From Xylanibacter ruminicola (GTDB lineage Bacteria > Bacteroidota > Bacteroidia > Bacteroidales > Bacteroidaceae): a stretch of 64,000 nucleotides of DNA. The DNA is taken from assembly GCF_900142525.1 (NCBI RefSeq), contig NZ_FRBD01000017.1:1-64000 (forward strand). Direction: 5' to 3'. The position numbers and the translations under genes were made by a program. Below, one piece after another: positions 34,883-43,984 of this stretch. The number at the start of each line of letters is the position of its first letter. The first letter of the stretch is position 1. The notes beneath the pieces are model-generated. The model worked only from the letters and a program-made list of their open reading frames with translations. It was not told where the DNA came from and made no database searches.

Positions 34883-35626
34883 TTAAAACTGCAACACACA
34901 ACACGATACGTTGTCTAAACCTCCTGCTGCCACAGCGGCATCGCAGAGATTGTTTGCATCAGAACCATTTGTAAGTAATGTGGTAAGGATATGGTCAGGC
35001 AGCATGTCAGTAAGACCATCGCTGCATAACATGTAAACGTCGCCTGCCTTAACATCAGCAGTAATCTTAACTATATCAATGAAAGATGTAGAACATCCGC
35101 CTCCAATACAGTTGGTAATGATGTTCGAGTGTTGAGATGAACCCAGCATATTGCTAAGCGAATGATCGGAAGTGAGTTGGGTAAGCTCACCATCGCGGAA
35201 ACGATACAGACGACTATCACCACAGTTAAGCGAATAGAATTCGCCCTCATAGAAGGCCAATCCAACTAAAGTGGTACCCATTCCCTTGTACTGTTCATCA
35301 CTACGTCCCTTTGACGCTACGATATTGTTAATAGAATCCAACCACCCTACCATCATCTCGTTGATACCACCAGGATTCAGTCCCGTTGGCAAATCATGGA
35401 AGAAGAACTGAAGATTGTGCAACGCATCACTACTAGCCACATCACCACGATTATGGCCACCCATGCCATCTGCAACGGCTACAAGATAGCGATCGCTATT
35501 AGTCAAATCTACTCGTGTTTTAAAGCCATCATTTCTCACAAAATGGTTTCCAACAAGTACCATGTCTTCGTTCTGACTACGTACGCAGCCCACCTTACTG
35601 GCAGAAGTTATGTGTATTGTTATCAT
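34883..35626 (-). CDS. PP2C-family Ser/Thr phosphatase
   Basis: This is a metal-dependent protein phosphatase of 247 residues. Metal-binding and catalytic motifs are intact: GCVRSQNEDMVL, VAVADGMGGHNRGDVAS, YSLNCGDSRLYRFRDGEL, and MLCSDGLTDMLPDH near the C-terminus, ending VSCCVLQF. It has no membrane or zinc domain. It follows the FHA gene by 20 bp and is the natural antagonist of the Ser/Thr kinase encoded at 39538-42927 in the same gene string. Confidence 0.93.
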   Translation of the reverse strand: MITIHITSASKVGCVRSQNEDMVLVGNHFVRNDGFKTRVDLTNSDRYLVAVADGMGGHNRGDVASSDALHNLQFFFHDLPTGLNPGGINEMMVGWLDSINNIVASKGRSDEQYKGMGTTLVGLAFYEGEFYSLNCGDSRLYRFRDGELTQLTSDHSLSNMLGSSQHSNIITNCIGGGCSTSFIDIVKITADVKAGDVYMLCSDGLTDMLPDHILTTLLTNGSDANNLCDAAVAAGGLDNVSCCVLQF

Positions 35627-35646
35627 TTTATCTAAGTAATACTAAA

Positions 35647-36219
35647 CTATCTTATTATAACTTGGAGGTTTATGTTGGCAATAGTGAGCACATCACCATT
35701 GTTCAACGACATTTCGACATCAGGCTGAATTGGGCGCTGGTTGACTCGTGTACCATTCGACGAATGTTTATCAATAACACACCAACCTGAATCGGGTTTG
35801 TACTTTAACTGGGCATGAACACCCGATACATAAGAATGCTGTTCGAAGAACTGGATATACGGTCCCTTACGGCGACCGATAATAGCTCCGTTCATAGCAA
35901 CGATTCGTATATTGAGGCTTTCATTAGCTAATGTCAGTACTGGTAGTCCTCCACGAGAAGGACCTGCCTGAGAAATAGAGATGCTTGGTCCCATAGACAC
36001 GCTCGACGAAACGTTAGATACACTAACGCTGACGTTCGCATCTGGTTGCTTTTCAACAGCTTTCTCATGTCGCGAAACCATCAAGCCGCCACAACGTGTG
36101 CAACGCCTTCCTAGTCCCACATGACCGCACTGCTTACAGAAAAGCAACTCCTGCCCACATTGGTCACAGAAATGGGAATCGTCTTCTATTCCTTCTTTAC
36201 ATGCTGGACAAATAATCAT
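35647..36219 (-). CDS. Zinc-ribbon and FHA domain protein, 190 aa
   Basis: This is a phosphothreonine-reading adaptor. Two zinc ribbons fill the N-terminus (Cys4/7/18/21 and Cys28/31/40/43), followed by a Ser-rich linker (about 60-95). A complete FHA domain (about 98-190) shows the binding-site residues AIIGRR, SYVSGVHAQL and SSNGTRVN. It has no catalytic part. It sits 6 bp after the AAA ATPase gene and 20 bp before the phosphatase gene. A likely partner is the kinase's threonine-rich N-terminus, but this is inferred from context. Confidence 0.92.
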   Translation of the reverse strand: MIICPACKEGIEDDSHFCDQCGQELLFCKQCGHVGLGRRCTRCGGLMVSRHEKAVEKQPDANVSVSVSNVSSSVSMGPSISISQAGPSRGGLPVLTLANESLNIRIVAMNGAIIGRRKGPYIQFFEQHSYVSGVHAQLKYKPDSGWCVIDKHSSNGTRVNQRPIQPDVEMSLNNGDVLTIANINLQVIIR

Positions 36220-36225
36220 CTTTCT

Positions 36226-39200
36226 TTAAATATCTTCTGGTAGTATAATCTGATATGTTTCCTTCGTAACCTGATCAGGCGGCAGCATAGATACACGCTG
36301 TGACAACTTCTGGATGGTAGAATCGAGCAGGTTGCGCATCTCGCGAGCATTGCCCCAAGAGTCGCTCTTGGCAAGCACCATCTTGTAAATCTTATCGAGT
36401 GCCTTGAGCTCAGACTCAGGCGACAGCTTGTACTGCTCCTTTTTAGCCATGTGCTTGTAGATGGCAAGCAGCTCGTCAGGATCGTAGTCGTCAATGTGTA
36501 ATTTATGAGTGAATCTGCTGGCAAGTCCTGCATTCATCATCAGGAACTCTTCCATCTTATCCTTATAACCTGCGGCTATCACTACAAACTTACCACGATC
36601 GTCTTCCATTCGCTTCATCAGAGTGTCGATGGCTTCCTTACCGTACATATCGCCACCATCGCTCAGCGTATAGGCTTCATCGATAAACAAGATACCACCC
36701 ATCGCCTTATCGCACATGCTGTTAACGATCTTTGGCGTCTCACCCATATACTTTCCTACAAGTGTAGCACGGCTTGCCTCGATGACACGCGATGTTGGCA
36801 GGATGTCCATTGCCTGGAGTATCTCACCCATCTTGCGTGCTATCGATGTCTTACCTGTTCCAGGGTTACCAGTAAGGATAAAGTTCATAGCCATTTGCTG
36901 AACATTACCAGCCCCCATTGCAGCACGCTGCTTCATGAACATGCTCTGTACAGCCAAACGGCGGATGGAATCCTTGACACTGCGCATGCCAATGAACTCT
37001 TCGAGTTCGTTGAGTACCACATCGAGTGGACGCGCAGCCTCGCCCTGCGACAATGGCAGATCGTCCTTGGTAAGTGCATACATATCGGCCTCTTGGAATC
37101 CTGGATTTGTCATCTCCTTTACAAGGCGCTGACTCTGACGCTCAACAGCCTCGTTGAAAATGCGACGTGCCTCACGAGCATTACCAAAGTTCTTGTCGCG
37201 ACGCAGATAGAGCTGTTCGAACAACCTATGGATAGCAGCCTTAGTATCCTCGTCGACAGTAAAGTTCTTACCAGCAGCAAGATTCAAGAAAATCTCTGTC
37301 AACTCGTCTGGTGTATAGTCGTCGAAGTGAATAGTTTGTGTGAATCGACTCTTCAAACCTGGGTTTGAATCGATAAAGTCGTGCATGTTGTCAGTATATC
37401 CAGCAACAATACAAATGAACTTACCACGATCGTCTTCCAAACGTTTCAACAAGGTGTCGATTGCTTCTGCCCCGAACGTATCGCCATCACTCGACTTAAG
37501 TGTGTATGCCTCATCGATAAACAGCACACCACCAAGAGCTTGATCAACTAATTGGTTGGTCTTAATCGCAGTCTGACCAGAGAATCCAGCCACCAACTTA
37601 GAACGGTCGGCTTCAACAAGCTGTCCTCTTGCTACAACACCAAGTGTCTTGAAAATGTCAGCCATGATTCTGGCGACAGTTGTTTTACCAGTACCAGGAT
37701 TACCTGTAAATACATAATGCTTGCCTTGGAAGGTATCGGTTTCGCCACGAGCAATCTGCAGATTGAGGAATGCAGTGAGGTTCGAGATTTCCTTCTTGAC
37801 ACCAGAAAGTCCAACAAGTCCGTCGAGTTTCTTCAGACAGTCTGTAGCACTTACAGTCTGTGGTGCATCGTATGGGATATCCTCCTGAACAATGGTCATC
37901 AACTCCTCGTTGCTCATCATAGAGATGTTTACACCCTGCAGACGTTGAGCCTGTTTCTTACAAATCTGATCGAAGAGTGTACGCATGGTACGACCATTTG
38001 CGAAATCCTTGTCACGCGAGTCGTACATCTCCTTAATCATCTTCTGAGTGATAATCTCTGCTTCTGGCGAGAAGATATATTTCTTCTGCTTGGCAAATAC
38101 CTGCATAATCTGGTACAACTGCTCAGGCGAGTAGTCCTTGATATCGAGGAAATAGTTGAAACGACTGCGGAAGCCTGGGTTAACACGGAACAGGTTCTCC
38201 ATTTCAGTGCGATAACCTGCAGCAATCACAATAAACTGTCCGCGATCATCCTCCATACGCTTCATCAGTTTTTCCAAAGCCTGTGCACCTTGGGCATCTC
38301 TATCGCCAGAAGCACTTACAGGAGCTAGCGTATATGCCTCGTCGACAAACAAGATTCCACCCTTTGCCTTATCGCAGAGTGCATCAACCACCTTAGGCGT
38401 TTCGCCTTGATACTGACTCACCATCTTGGCACGATCCACTTCTACTACATGACCGCTATCCAAATATCCGATTGCGGCTAATATCTCACCTAATTTACGA
38501 GCGATGGTAGTTTTACCAGTACCTGGATTACCTGTAAGGATGATGTGCATAGACATCTTCTCCTGCTCGCCAAGCCCGCGTTCTGCACGCTGCATAGCAT
38601 TCTGTACCGAGTAGGCCATCTCTTTAACGGCAGCCTTAACCTCATCCATACCAATATATGTATCCAGATCTTTAAGAATATCCTCAACAGAGCGTTCCTC
38701 AGGAACATATCCCTTGATGTCGCCAATCTCTACCCTTGTGGCATTTGCACCACGACTGATATACTGGGTAAATATATCCTCTGCAGTTTTGTTGGCTAGA
38801 TGTGCGTTTCCAAAGGTCTCGTCCTTTATCTTTACCTGATACTTGAAGAAACGTGACAGTTGACTTTCTGCCTCAGGAGAGAATTCAGTAATACCATACT
38901 TGAAACGCAAATCCATCTTACATATCTCAGTAAGTTCCTGATAACCAGGAGTTGTCATGCGGAACGTATACTTGAATCGGTTGGCTACAGCCGGGTTACT
39001 CTCTAAGAAGTCTTCCAATCCCTTCGTCAATCCTGATATGATTACGATAGGGTTGTCTTCCCACTTATCCATCTCGACAAACAGTTTATCGAGTGGGTTA
39101 ACCTGATTAGAATACTTATCTGGTAATAGCTTCTGCACATTGTCGAAGAACAATATACCATTCTTTGCCTTCTTGATATTATCATCCCACTTGTCGACAA

Positions 39201-39531
39201 ATCGCTGGTAATCTACTGCATCTACCATCGTCAGCTTTGGCTTTTCAATAATCTTGTGCTGGTAGAAGTAATCGCGCAGAATCTCGGCCAATGCAGTTTT
39301 ACCCGTACCCGTTTCACCAATCACAATGGCGTTTACTGATATACGGGCATTAGAGATATCCTTGCGAGAACGCAGAAACGTATAGGTATCGACAATGGTT
39401 TTGAGCTGGTTCTTCACTTCATCTAGTCCAACCAGTTTATCAAGCAGATCAGTGCTTGCAAGTGGTTGACCGCACCACTTGCAGAACTTTGCTATGCTTC
39501 TGTTTTCTTTATGACAATTCTGACAAACCAT
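36226..39531 (-). CDS. Four-module CbxX/CfqX-type AAA+ ATPase with N-terminal zinc ribbon
   Basis: This is a large AAA+ protein of 1101 residues. A zinc ribbon (Cys3/6/17/20) is followed by four AAA modules. The first is divergent (GETGTGKTALAE near 72, Walker B FFDN). The other three are near copies of one another: GNPGTGKTTIARKLG near 330, GNPGTGKTTVARIM near 610 and GNPGTGKTSIARKMG near 885, each with an (L/I)F(V/I)DEAYTL Walker B. This is the CbbX/SpoVK/EccA-type AAA family, which remodels protein complexes. It lies between the kinase and FHA genes with gaps of 6 bp on both sides, so stoichiometric co-expression is likely. No rubisco or ESX genes are present. Confidence 0.92.
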   Translation of the reverse strand: MVCQNCHKENRSIAKFCKWCGQPLASTDLLDKLVGLDEVKNQLKTIVDTYTFLRSRKDISNARISVNAIVIGETGTGKTALAEILRDYFYQHKIIEKPKLTMVDAVDYQRFVDKWDDNIKKAKNGILFFDNVQKLLPDKYSNQVNPLDKLFVEMDKWEDNPIVIISGLTKGLEDFLESNPAVANRFKYTFRMTTPGYQELTEICKMDLRFKYGITEFSPEAESQLSRFFKYQVKIKDETFGNAHLANKTAEDIFTQYISRGANATRVEIGDIKGYVPEERSVEDILKDLDTYIGMDEVKAAVKEMAYSVQNAMQRAERGLGEQEKMSMHIILTGNPGTGKTTIARKLGEILAAIGYLDSGHVVEVDRAKMVSQYQGETPKVVDALCDKAKGGILFVDEAYTLAPVSASGDRDAQGAQALEKLMKRMEDDRGQFIVIAAGYRTEMENLFRVNPGFRSRFNYFLDIKDYSPEQLYQIMQVFAKQKKYIFSPEAEIITQKMIKEMYDSRDKDFANGRTMRTLFDQICKKQAQRLQGVNISMMSNEELMTIVQEDIPYDAPQTVSATDCLKKLDGLVGLSGVKKEISNLTAFLNLQIARGETDTFQGKHYVFTGNPGTGKTTVARIMADIFKTLGVVARGQLVEADRSKLVAGFSGQTAIKTNQLVDQALGGVLFIDEAYTLKSSDGDTFGAEAIDTLLKRLEDDRGKFICIVAGYTDNMHDFIDSNPGLKSRFTQTIHFDDYTPDELTEIFLNLAAGKNFTVDEDTKAAIHRLFEQLYLRRDKNFGNAREARRIFNEAVERQSQRLVKEMTNPGFQEADMYALTKDDLPLSQGEAARPLDVVLNELEEFIGMRSVKDSIRRLAVQSMFMKQRAAMGAGNVQQMAMNFILTGNPGTGKTSIARKMGEILQAMDILPTSRVIEASRATLVGKYMGETPKIVNSMCDKAMGGILFIDEAYTLSDGGDMYGKEAIDTLMKRMEDDRGKFVVIAAGYKDKMEEFLMMNAGLASRFTHKLHIDDYDPDELLAIYKHMAKKEQYKLSPESELKALDKIYKMVLAKSDSWGNAREMRNLLDSTIQKLSQRVSMLPPDQVTKETYQIILPEDI

Positions 39532-39537
39532 TTTATG

Positions 39538-42500
39538 TTATGCGTCTCTATCTAAATTCTTAATTATGTTAGCTGGTGCTTCCTTCATGTGACTGTTTGG
39601 ATTACTGATATTCAACATTTTGGGGCTGAACAACACGAATGATATCACGAATACAAGCATAAGCAAACTCCACAGTACGTAGTGTAGAACACTCTCACCA
39701 CTAATTGAGCGCACCTGATCAGTAACATCGTTCAACAATCCGAACTTAGACCCCTTGAACTTATAAGACCTAGCCTTGAAGGTATAGAACAGCGGCTCTA
39801 TAAGATTCGACTTGACATCGTTTTCCAGAACCTCCGATATCAATCTGCTATCGGCTTTTTCGTCGCCTCTGAAGTCGGTAAGGTGACAAACCAGCATGTA
39901 TATTAACGTTATTACTACAACTGCCACATTAAACAGTGTGGGATGCGATGCTCCTATATATTTTAATATTATAATAGGTATAAAGCATGTAAATGCACCA
40001 ACCAGCCCCCAGAAGAAGGAGAACATGAAGTCATAACCCTTAAAGAACGAACGTGTGGCCACAATTAATCCAGTCATACCTCCCAAAGGTATTCCGATAC
40101 TGATAAACGTATGACTAAGTATGTAGGCAGGATTGGTTACTCCAAATATAATAACAAATACCAGCCATATACCACTTAAGGCATAGAATGCCATACGCCA
40201 CAGATTTTCCTTAGCTTTAGCCCTCTGCCAACTGTCCTTAACATGCTTAACACGCTTCTGGGTTTCATCTCTGGCATCAATAAAGCGCTTATAGTATCGC
40301 TGCGATGGATCAATCTTTCCCATTGCCATCAACCAGTCTTCAACAGCATGCTCGTACGAATACTCCTGAGCAAAGTCGGCATTGGGATCTTCATGATAAA
40401 ATGCAGCCATCCATTGAGCTAATGACCCACTACGCATCTCGTTGCGGAATTGCTGCATCTTCTTGCTCTGCAGATTTCGTCCATCAGCATATTCAATACC
40501 ATCAGGCATAGTGTAGGTTGGTGTAACGCCCAAAATTCTACAGAATCTGTAAACTGCAGTCTTTGCATCGTAGGCACCAAGGCGCTCTTTATTCTCATCA
40601 CTCTTGAAGTCGAAACAACGTTGATGCTCGTTATACATCTCAGTCCACCCATGCAACTGAGCATAATATGCAAATCGACCATCAAGTTCGAGCATATCCC
40701 TCATCTCCTCCTCAAACTCCTTGTCGCTTAGATTCTGAGCTTTATGCAGTCGAGCGTTAAGCAATTCACCCACCTGCATTGGAGTAAAGGCATTGGCTAG
40801 ATCGTAGGCTGAATCACGATTCAGGTTATACAACACCTTATAGGCTAAATTAGTTGAGTAAGGCTGCCCGTTAATCATAATCCTAAGACTCTCACAAGCC
40901 ATCAGATCCTCATGACTATACATCCATGCCAACAGTCGACCATCAGTAAGACTGTGCCACTCATCTTCAGTAATATCTTCGTTACTGAAAGCACTTACTA
41001 TTTCGTTGATGGTCGAAGATGGATGCTTGGTCATAAATGGTATCTCTGGGTCTACCTCGAGCACAATCTTCATGATGGCCACCCTGACCTCATCCTTATT
41101 GGTACGATCTATCCCTTTAAAATAAGAACGTAGACGCTCTACATCACAACTTGTGTGGGTCTCGACATAGAGATAGAATGGATCGTTTTCGTTATTAAGT
41201 GTAAGTGCATATTCATCCTGATTACTCAACAACGATATACAGATACTATGAATATCATCACATAGAGATCCTCTAAGATCCTTATATGGATATGTAGGTT
41301 CCATAGCATATACCGACGCCATCAGTCCTGCCCTCTGATCAATCGGATAACGCTTAGTAATAATATCCTTAACAATGGTACTAAGCTTGCTATTTCCACA
41401 AGCCTCGAGCCATTGGGTTATACGTCCATTATACAGATAACCTATTGCAACCTTCTCGTTGGCCAACAAAAGCGGAATCAACTCGTGTATATTATCAGCT
41501 ACAAGATTTCGTTCCGGGTCAACAATAAAGCTCTTATATTTAAGGAATGGTGATGACAGGTCTACCTTAGGACTCTCGCCAAGGAACCACTGCTCTACCT
41601 GCTCGTATCCCCAGCGGTTTATTGGGTTTACAACCGTCAAACCCATCACCAGCAGTTTTATACGCTCTGGCAGCTCATTCATGTGTGGAATACGTCCTTC
41701 GTTCTTCTGACGCATCATCACTCGTTCATTGGTACTCATAGGTGATTCACCTAACCAGAGTGTCATCAGACTAATACCCAACGAATAAAAATCAGCCTTT
41801 GGCGAAATCTCTACCACACCGTCGATTACGTCAGAATACATCTCAGGAGCAGCATAAATTGGTGTACGAGCCTGAGTAGTCTTGTGGGCCTTACCATCGT
41901 CCTCTATCATACTCGAGATACCAAAGTCGCCCAGTACAAGTTCTGTATGTTCCCTATCACGGAAGAAAAAGTTTCCAGGCTTGATATCTTTGTGCAGAAT
42001 GCGCATCTGATGACAATATGCCAAAGCAGCAGCTCCTTGCAGAGCAATACGACGGAACTTGTCCATATCCCCCTCAAGTTTATATTCTGCCATCGATCCT
42101 CCGTGCAGATATTCCATCAACTCATAATAGCGATGCTTTCCGTCAACATATGTCTTACCATAGTCGAAGACCTTAACAACCATCTCGAAGTCGAAATTCA
42201 GCACAGTTTGCAGAATATCTCTGTTTACATCGAAGTTGGGGTAATAGATTTTAAGCACATACTCCTGCTTGTCTTTTTCAACCAGGAACACCTGCGCCTC
42301 ACCCGTATTCTCACTTAGAATCTGAACTCGCTTATAGTTCTGCCCCTTCAATACAAATATATTCTCATCGACCTCGTTACGCTGCTGCTTAAGTTTATTA
42401 GCTCTTTGAGTATTGCTAGCTGAAGAGATAATCGAGATGTTAATGTTTGGACGAACCTTTGCCTGTCCTTGAAGTTGTGCTGCACGTTTGGTTCCTCCTT

Positions 42501-42927
42501 CTGATTGTGGTGGAGGAGCTACAGATGACGCAGAAGTTGCTGGAGTTATAGGCTGATTAAATCCTGCAGCACGAACCGTTCCACTAGGATTGCCTCCCCC
42601 AGCACCCACAATCTCTATAACGGGTTTGGGTGCAGACATTTTTGGAGCCTCATGTTTTGGTGCTACAGGCTCTTCTATTGGCATCTGAGGCATCTGTGGA
42701 ACGCGGATTGTGCCATCCAACGATTTATTTGCCGACGGTTTTTCGTTCATCGACATATCTACCATTGGCATTGCTGCACGAATGGTTCCATCCAATGGTT
42801 TATCTGGCTCTTCGTTTTGGGGAGAAGCCATAGGGACAGGATCGAAGTTTGTTGCACGTACAGTTTTGTCTATACTAACCTCTTCGTTCTCGTTTACCGT
42901 ATTATGTGGAGTTCGAACCGTACTCAT
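39538..42927 (-). CDS. Membrane Ser/Thr protein kinase with T-x-R repeat N-terminus
   Basis: This is a Hanks-type kinase of 1129 residues. Residues 1-185 are disordered, Pro/Ala-rich, and contain six T(V/I/K)R motifs at Thr3, 22, 48, 73, 117 and 146. The kinase domain (about 195-455) has Lys226 in YVLKIYYP, the catalytic loop HKDIKPGNF with Asp314, DFG at 334-336 and an activation loop with several Thr before APE. A long helical region follows (about 460-900). Four or more membrane helices then lie between about 905 and 1110. Its start overlaps the stop of the zinc-ribbon gene by 1 bp. Confidence 0.92.
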   Translation of the reverse strand: MSTVRTPHNTVNENEEVSIDKTVRATNFDPVPMASPQNEEPDKPLDGTIRAAMPMVDMSMNEKPSANKSLDGTIRVPQMPQMPIEEPVAPKHEAPKMSAPKPVIEIVGAGGGNPSGTVRAAGFNQPITPATSASSVAPPPQSEGGTKRAAQLQGQAKVRPNINISIISSASNTQRANKLKQQRNEVDENIFVLKGQNYKRVQILSENTGEAQVFLVEKDKQEYVLKIYYPNFDVNRDILQTVLNFDFEMVVKVFDYGKTYVDGKHRYYELMEYLHGGSMAEYKLEGDMDKFRRIALQGAAALAYCHQMRILHKDIKPGNFFFRDREHTELVLGDFGISSMIEDDGKAHKTTQARTPIYAAPEMYSDVIDGVVEISPKADFYSLGISLMTLWLGESPMSTNERVMMRQKNEGRIPHMNELPERIKLLVMGLTVVNPINRWGYEQVEQWFLGESPKVDLSSPFLKYKSFIVDPERNLVADNIHELIPLLLANEKVAIGYLYNGRITQWLEACGNSKLSTIVKDIITKRYPIDQRAGLMASVYAMEPTYPYKDLRGSLCDDIHSICISLLSNQDEYALTLNNENDPFYLYVETHTSCDVERLRSYFKGIDRTNKDEVRVAIMKIVLEVDPEIPFMTKHPSSTINEIVSAFSNEDITEDEWHSLTDGRLLAWMYSHEDLMACESLRIMINGQPYSTNLAYKVLYNLNRDSAYDLANAFTPMQVGELLNARLHKAQNLSDKEFEEEMRDMLELDGRFAYYAQLHGWTEMYNEHQRCFDFKSDENKERLGAYDAKTAVYRFCRILGVTPTYTMPDGIEYADGRNLQSKKMQQFRNEMRSGSLAQWMAAFYHEDPNADFAQEYSYEHAVEDWLMAMGKIDPSQRYYKRFIDARDETQKRVKHVKDSWQRAKAKENLWRMAFYALSGIWLVFVIIFGVTNPAYILSHTFISIGIPLGGMTGLIVATRSFFKGYDFMFSFFWGLVGAFTCFIPIIILKYIGASHPTLFNVAVVVITLIYMLVCHLTDFRGDEKADSRLISEVLENDVKSNLIEPLFYTFKARSYKFKGSKFGLLNDVTDQVRSISGESVLHYVLWSLLMLVFVISFVLFSPKMLNISNPNSHMKEAPANIIKNLDRDA

Positions 42928-43865
42928 TAGATATCGTCTTTAATTTCTTTTCTAGTACCCTTACCAAGAATAATCCATTTTCCACCCATTTGCGGTTTAG
43001 CGCATCCGCAAGGACTTGAGTGTAACGCATGTTTAAAGTTGCATTCCCAAGCCAATCTAACGCCCTGAGGCTTGCAGGCCATAGCATAATTACGAACCTG
43101 GGCTGGTTTGGGTTGTGGTTGCTGCGCCATTTGGTCAAGCAGACGCGACAACATATCCATGCGCTCCTGTTTCTTCCTATCATACTCTTCTTTGCTCATA
43201 ACCTTATGCTCCGTAAGATTGGCATCAACACGATCCAATCCACGATCTTGAGCTAGCAACATCAACACCCTCTGTCGCAACTCCTGACTCTTACGGTCTC
43301 TTTCCTTGTCTTTCTCGTTTACATAAGGAATCTTCTGCTCCAGTTGTTGCAACTCGTCTGCAATTTTCTGCATCTGCTTGAATTCTGGCATCTCCAGAAT
43401 CTTCTCTCTCAGTTGGCGAGCTTCTTCTGTAAGAGGCGTGCCGCACTGCTTACAAAAAGAGAAATCATTCAAGGTTCTGCAGACAGGACAAACGATACCT
43501 CCTCTAGGACTACCACATTCTGGACAGAATGCCTCAGTTCCAGTAAGGTAGGCACCACAGAATGAGCAAACATCTTTTCGGATATAATGCCGACAGCTCT
43601 CGCAAAAATCTGCATCTGCATCAACTTCAGCTCCACAATTAGGACATGTAGTCATTCCTATAGCATTACCACATGTTGCACAGAACAACGCATCAGGTTC
43701 ATTTAACGCACCACAGTGGGGACAAGCCACTCCGTTTGCTGCATTCATCTGCATTGCCTGCTGATACTGAGGTTGTTGCACAGGGCGCTCACGATAAAGT
43801 GGATCGCGCTGTAAAGGTTCTGAACCGCGTGAGGTTCGATCGGGGTTTAGTGTAATATCGTTCAT
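42927..43865 (-). CDS. Multi-zinc-ribbon protein, first gene of the phospho-signalling cassette
   Basis: This is a 312-residue protein with eight CxxC pairs between Cys48 and Cys141, enough for four zinc ribbons. A charged coiled-coil follows (about 147-250). The C-terminal 60 residues have their own Cys cluster (ACKPQG, WECNFKHALHSSPCGC) and end near GGKWIILG. No catalytic domain is visible, so a scaffold or sensor role is plausible. It is preceded by a canonical promoter (43927-43897) and its stop overlaps the kinase start (TAATG). Zinc ribbons recur in the AAA and FHA partners, which suggests homotypic assembly. Confidence 0.88.
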   Translation of the reverse strand: MNDITLNPDRTSRGSEPLQRDPLYRERPVQQPQYQQAMQMNAANGVACPHCGALNEPDALFCATCGNAIGMTTCPNCGAEVDADADFCESCRHYIRKDVCSFCGAYLTGTEAFCPECGSPRGGIVCPVCRTLNDFSFCKQCGTPLTEEARQLREKILEMPEFKQMQKIADELQQLEQKIPYVNEKDKERDRKSQELRQRVLMLLAQDRGLDRVDANLTEHKVMSKEEYDRKKQERMDMLSRLLDQMAQQPQPKPAQVRNYAMACKPQGVRLAWECNFKHALHSSPCGCAKPQMGGKWIILGKGTRKEIKDDI

Positions 43866-43896
43866 CTCTTGTTGGAATTTTAACTTAAGTTAGGTG

Positions 43897-43927
43897 CAAA
43901 GATAAAGAAAAAAATCAATTCAACAAA
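43897..43927 (-). promoter_or_regulatory. Canonical promoter of the phospho-signalling operon
   Basis: TTTG (43927-43924), a 19-bp spacer and TATCTTTG (43904-43897) fit the consensus. The -33 element lies within the T tract of the upstream terminator. Confidence 0.8.
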
Positions 43928-43932
43928 AAAAA

Positions 43933-43958
43933 CCGCCGTAAATTTACATTTACGACGG
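43933..43958 (-). terminator. Intrinsic terminator downstream of the M13 peptidase gene
   Basis: Ten-base arms at 43933-43942 and 43949-43958 pair with one U-G wobble on the minus strand, and a run of eight T follows. It separates the peptidase operon from the signalling operon. Confidence 0.88.
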
Positions 43959-43984
43959 GAAAATATGTATTTTTTTGATTTAGA

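Noticed and set aside
36505..37368. 287-codon plus-strand frame, and another at 37552-38328, inside the AAA ATPase gene
   Set aside because: Both are antisense to repeated AAA modules, and their similarity to each other mirrors the repeats of the real gene.
36226..43865. Type VI secretion or ESX accessory locus
   Set aside because: The kinase/FHA/PP2C and CbxX-type AAA genes recall those systems, but no structural secretion gene, WXG100 protein or effector is present in the window.
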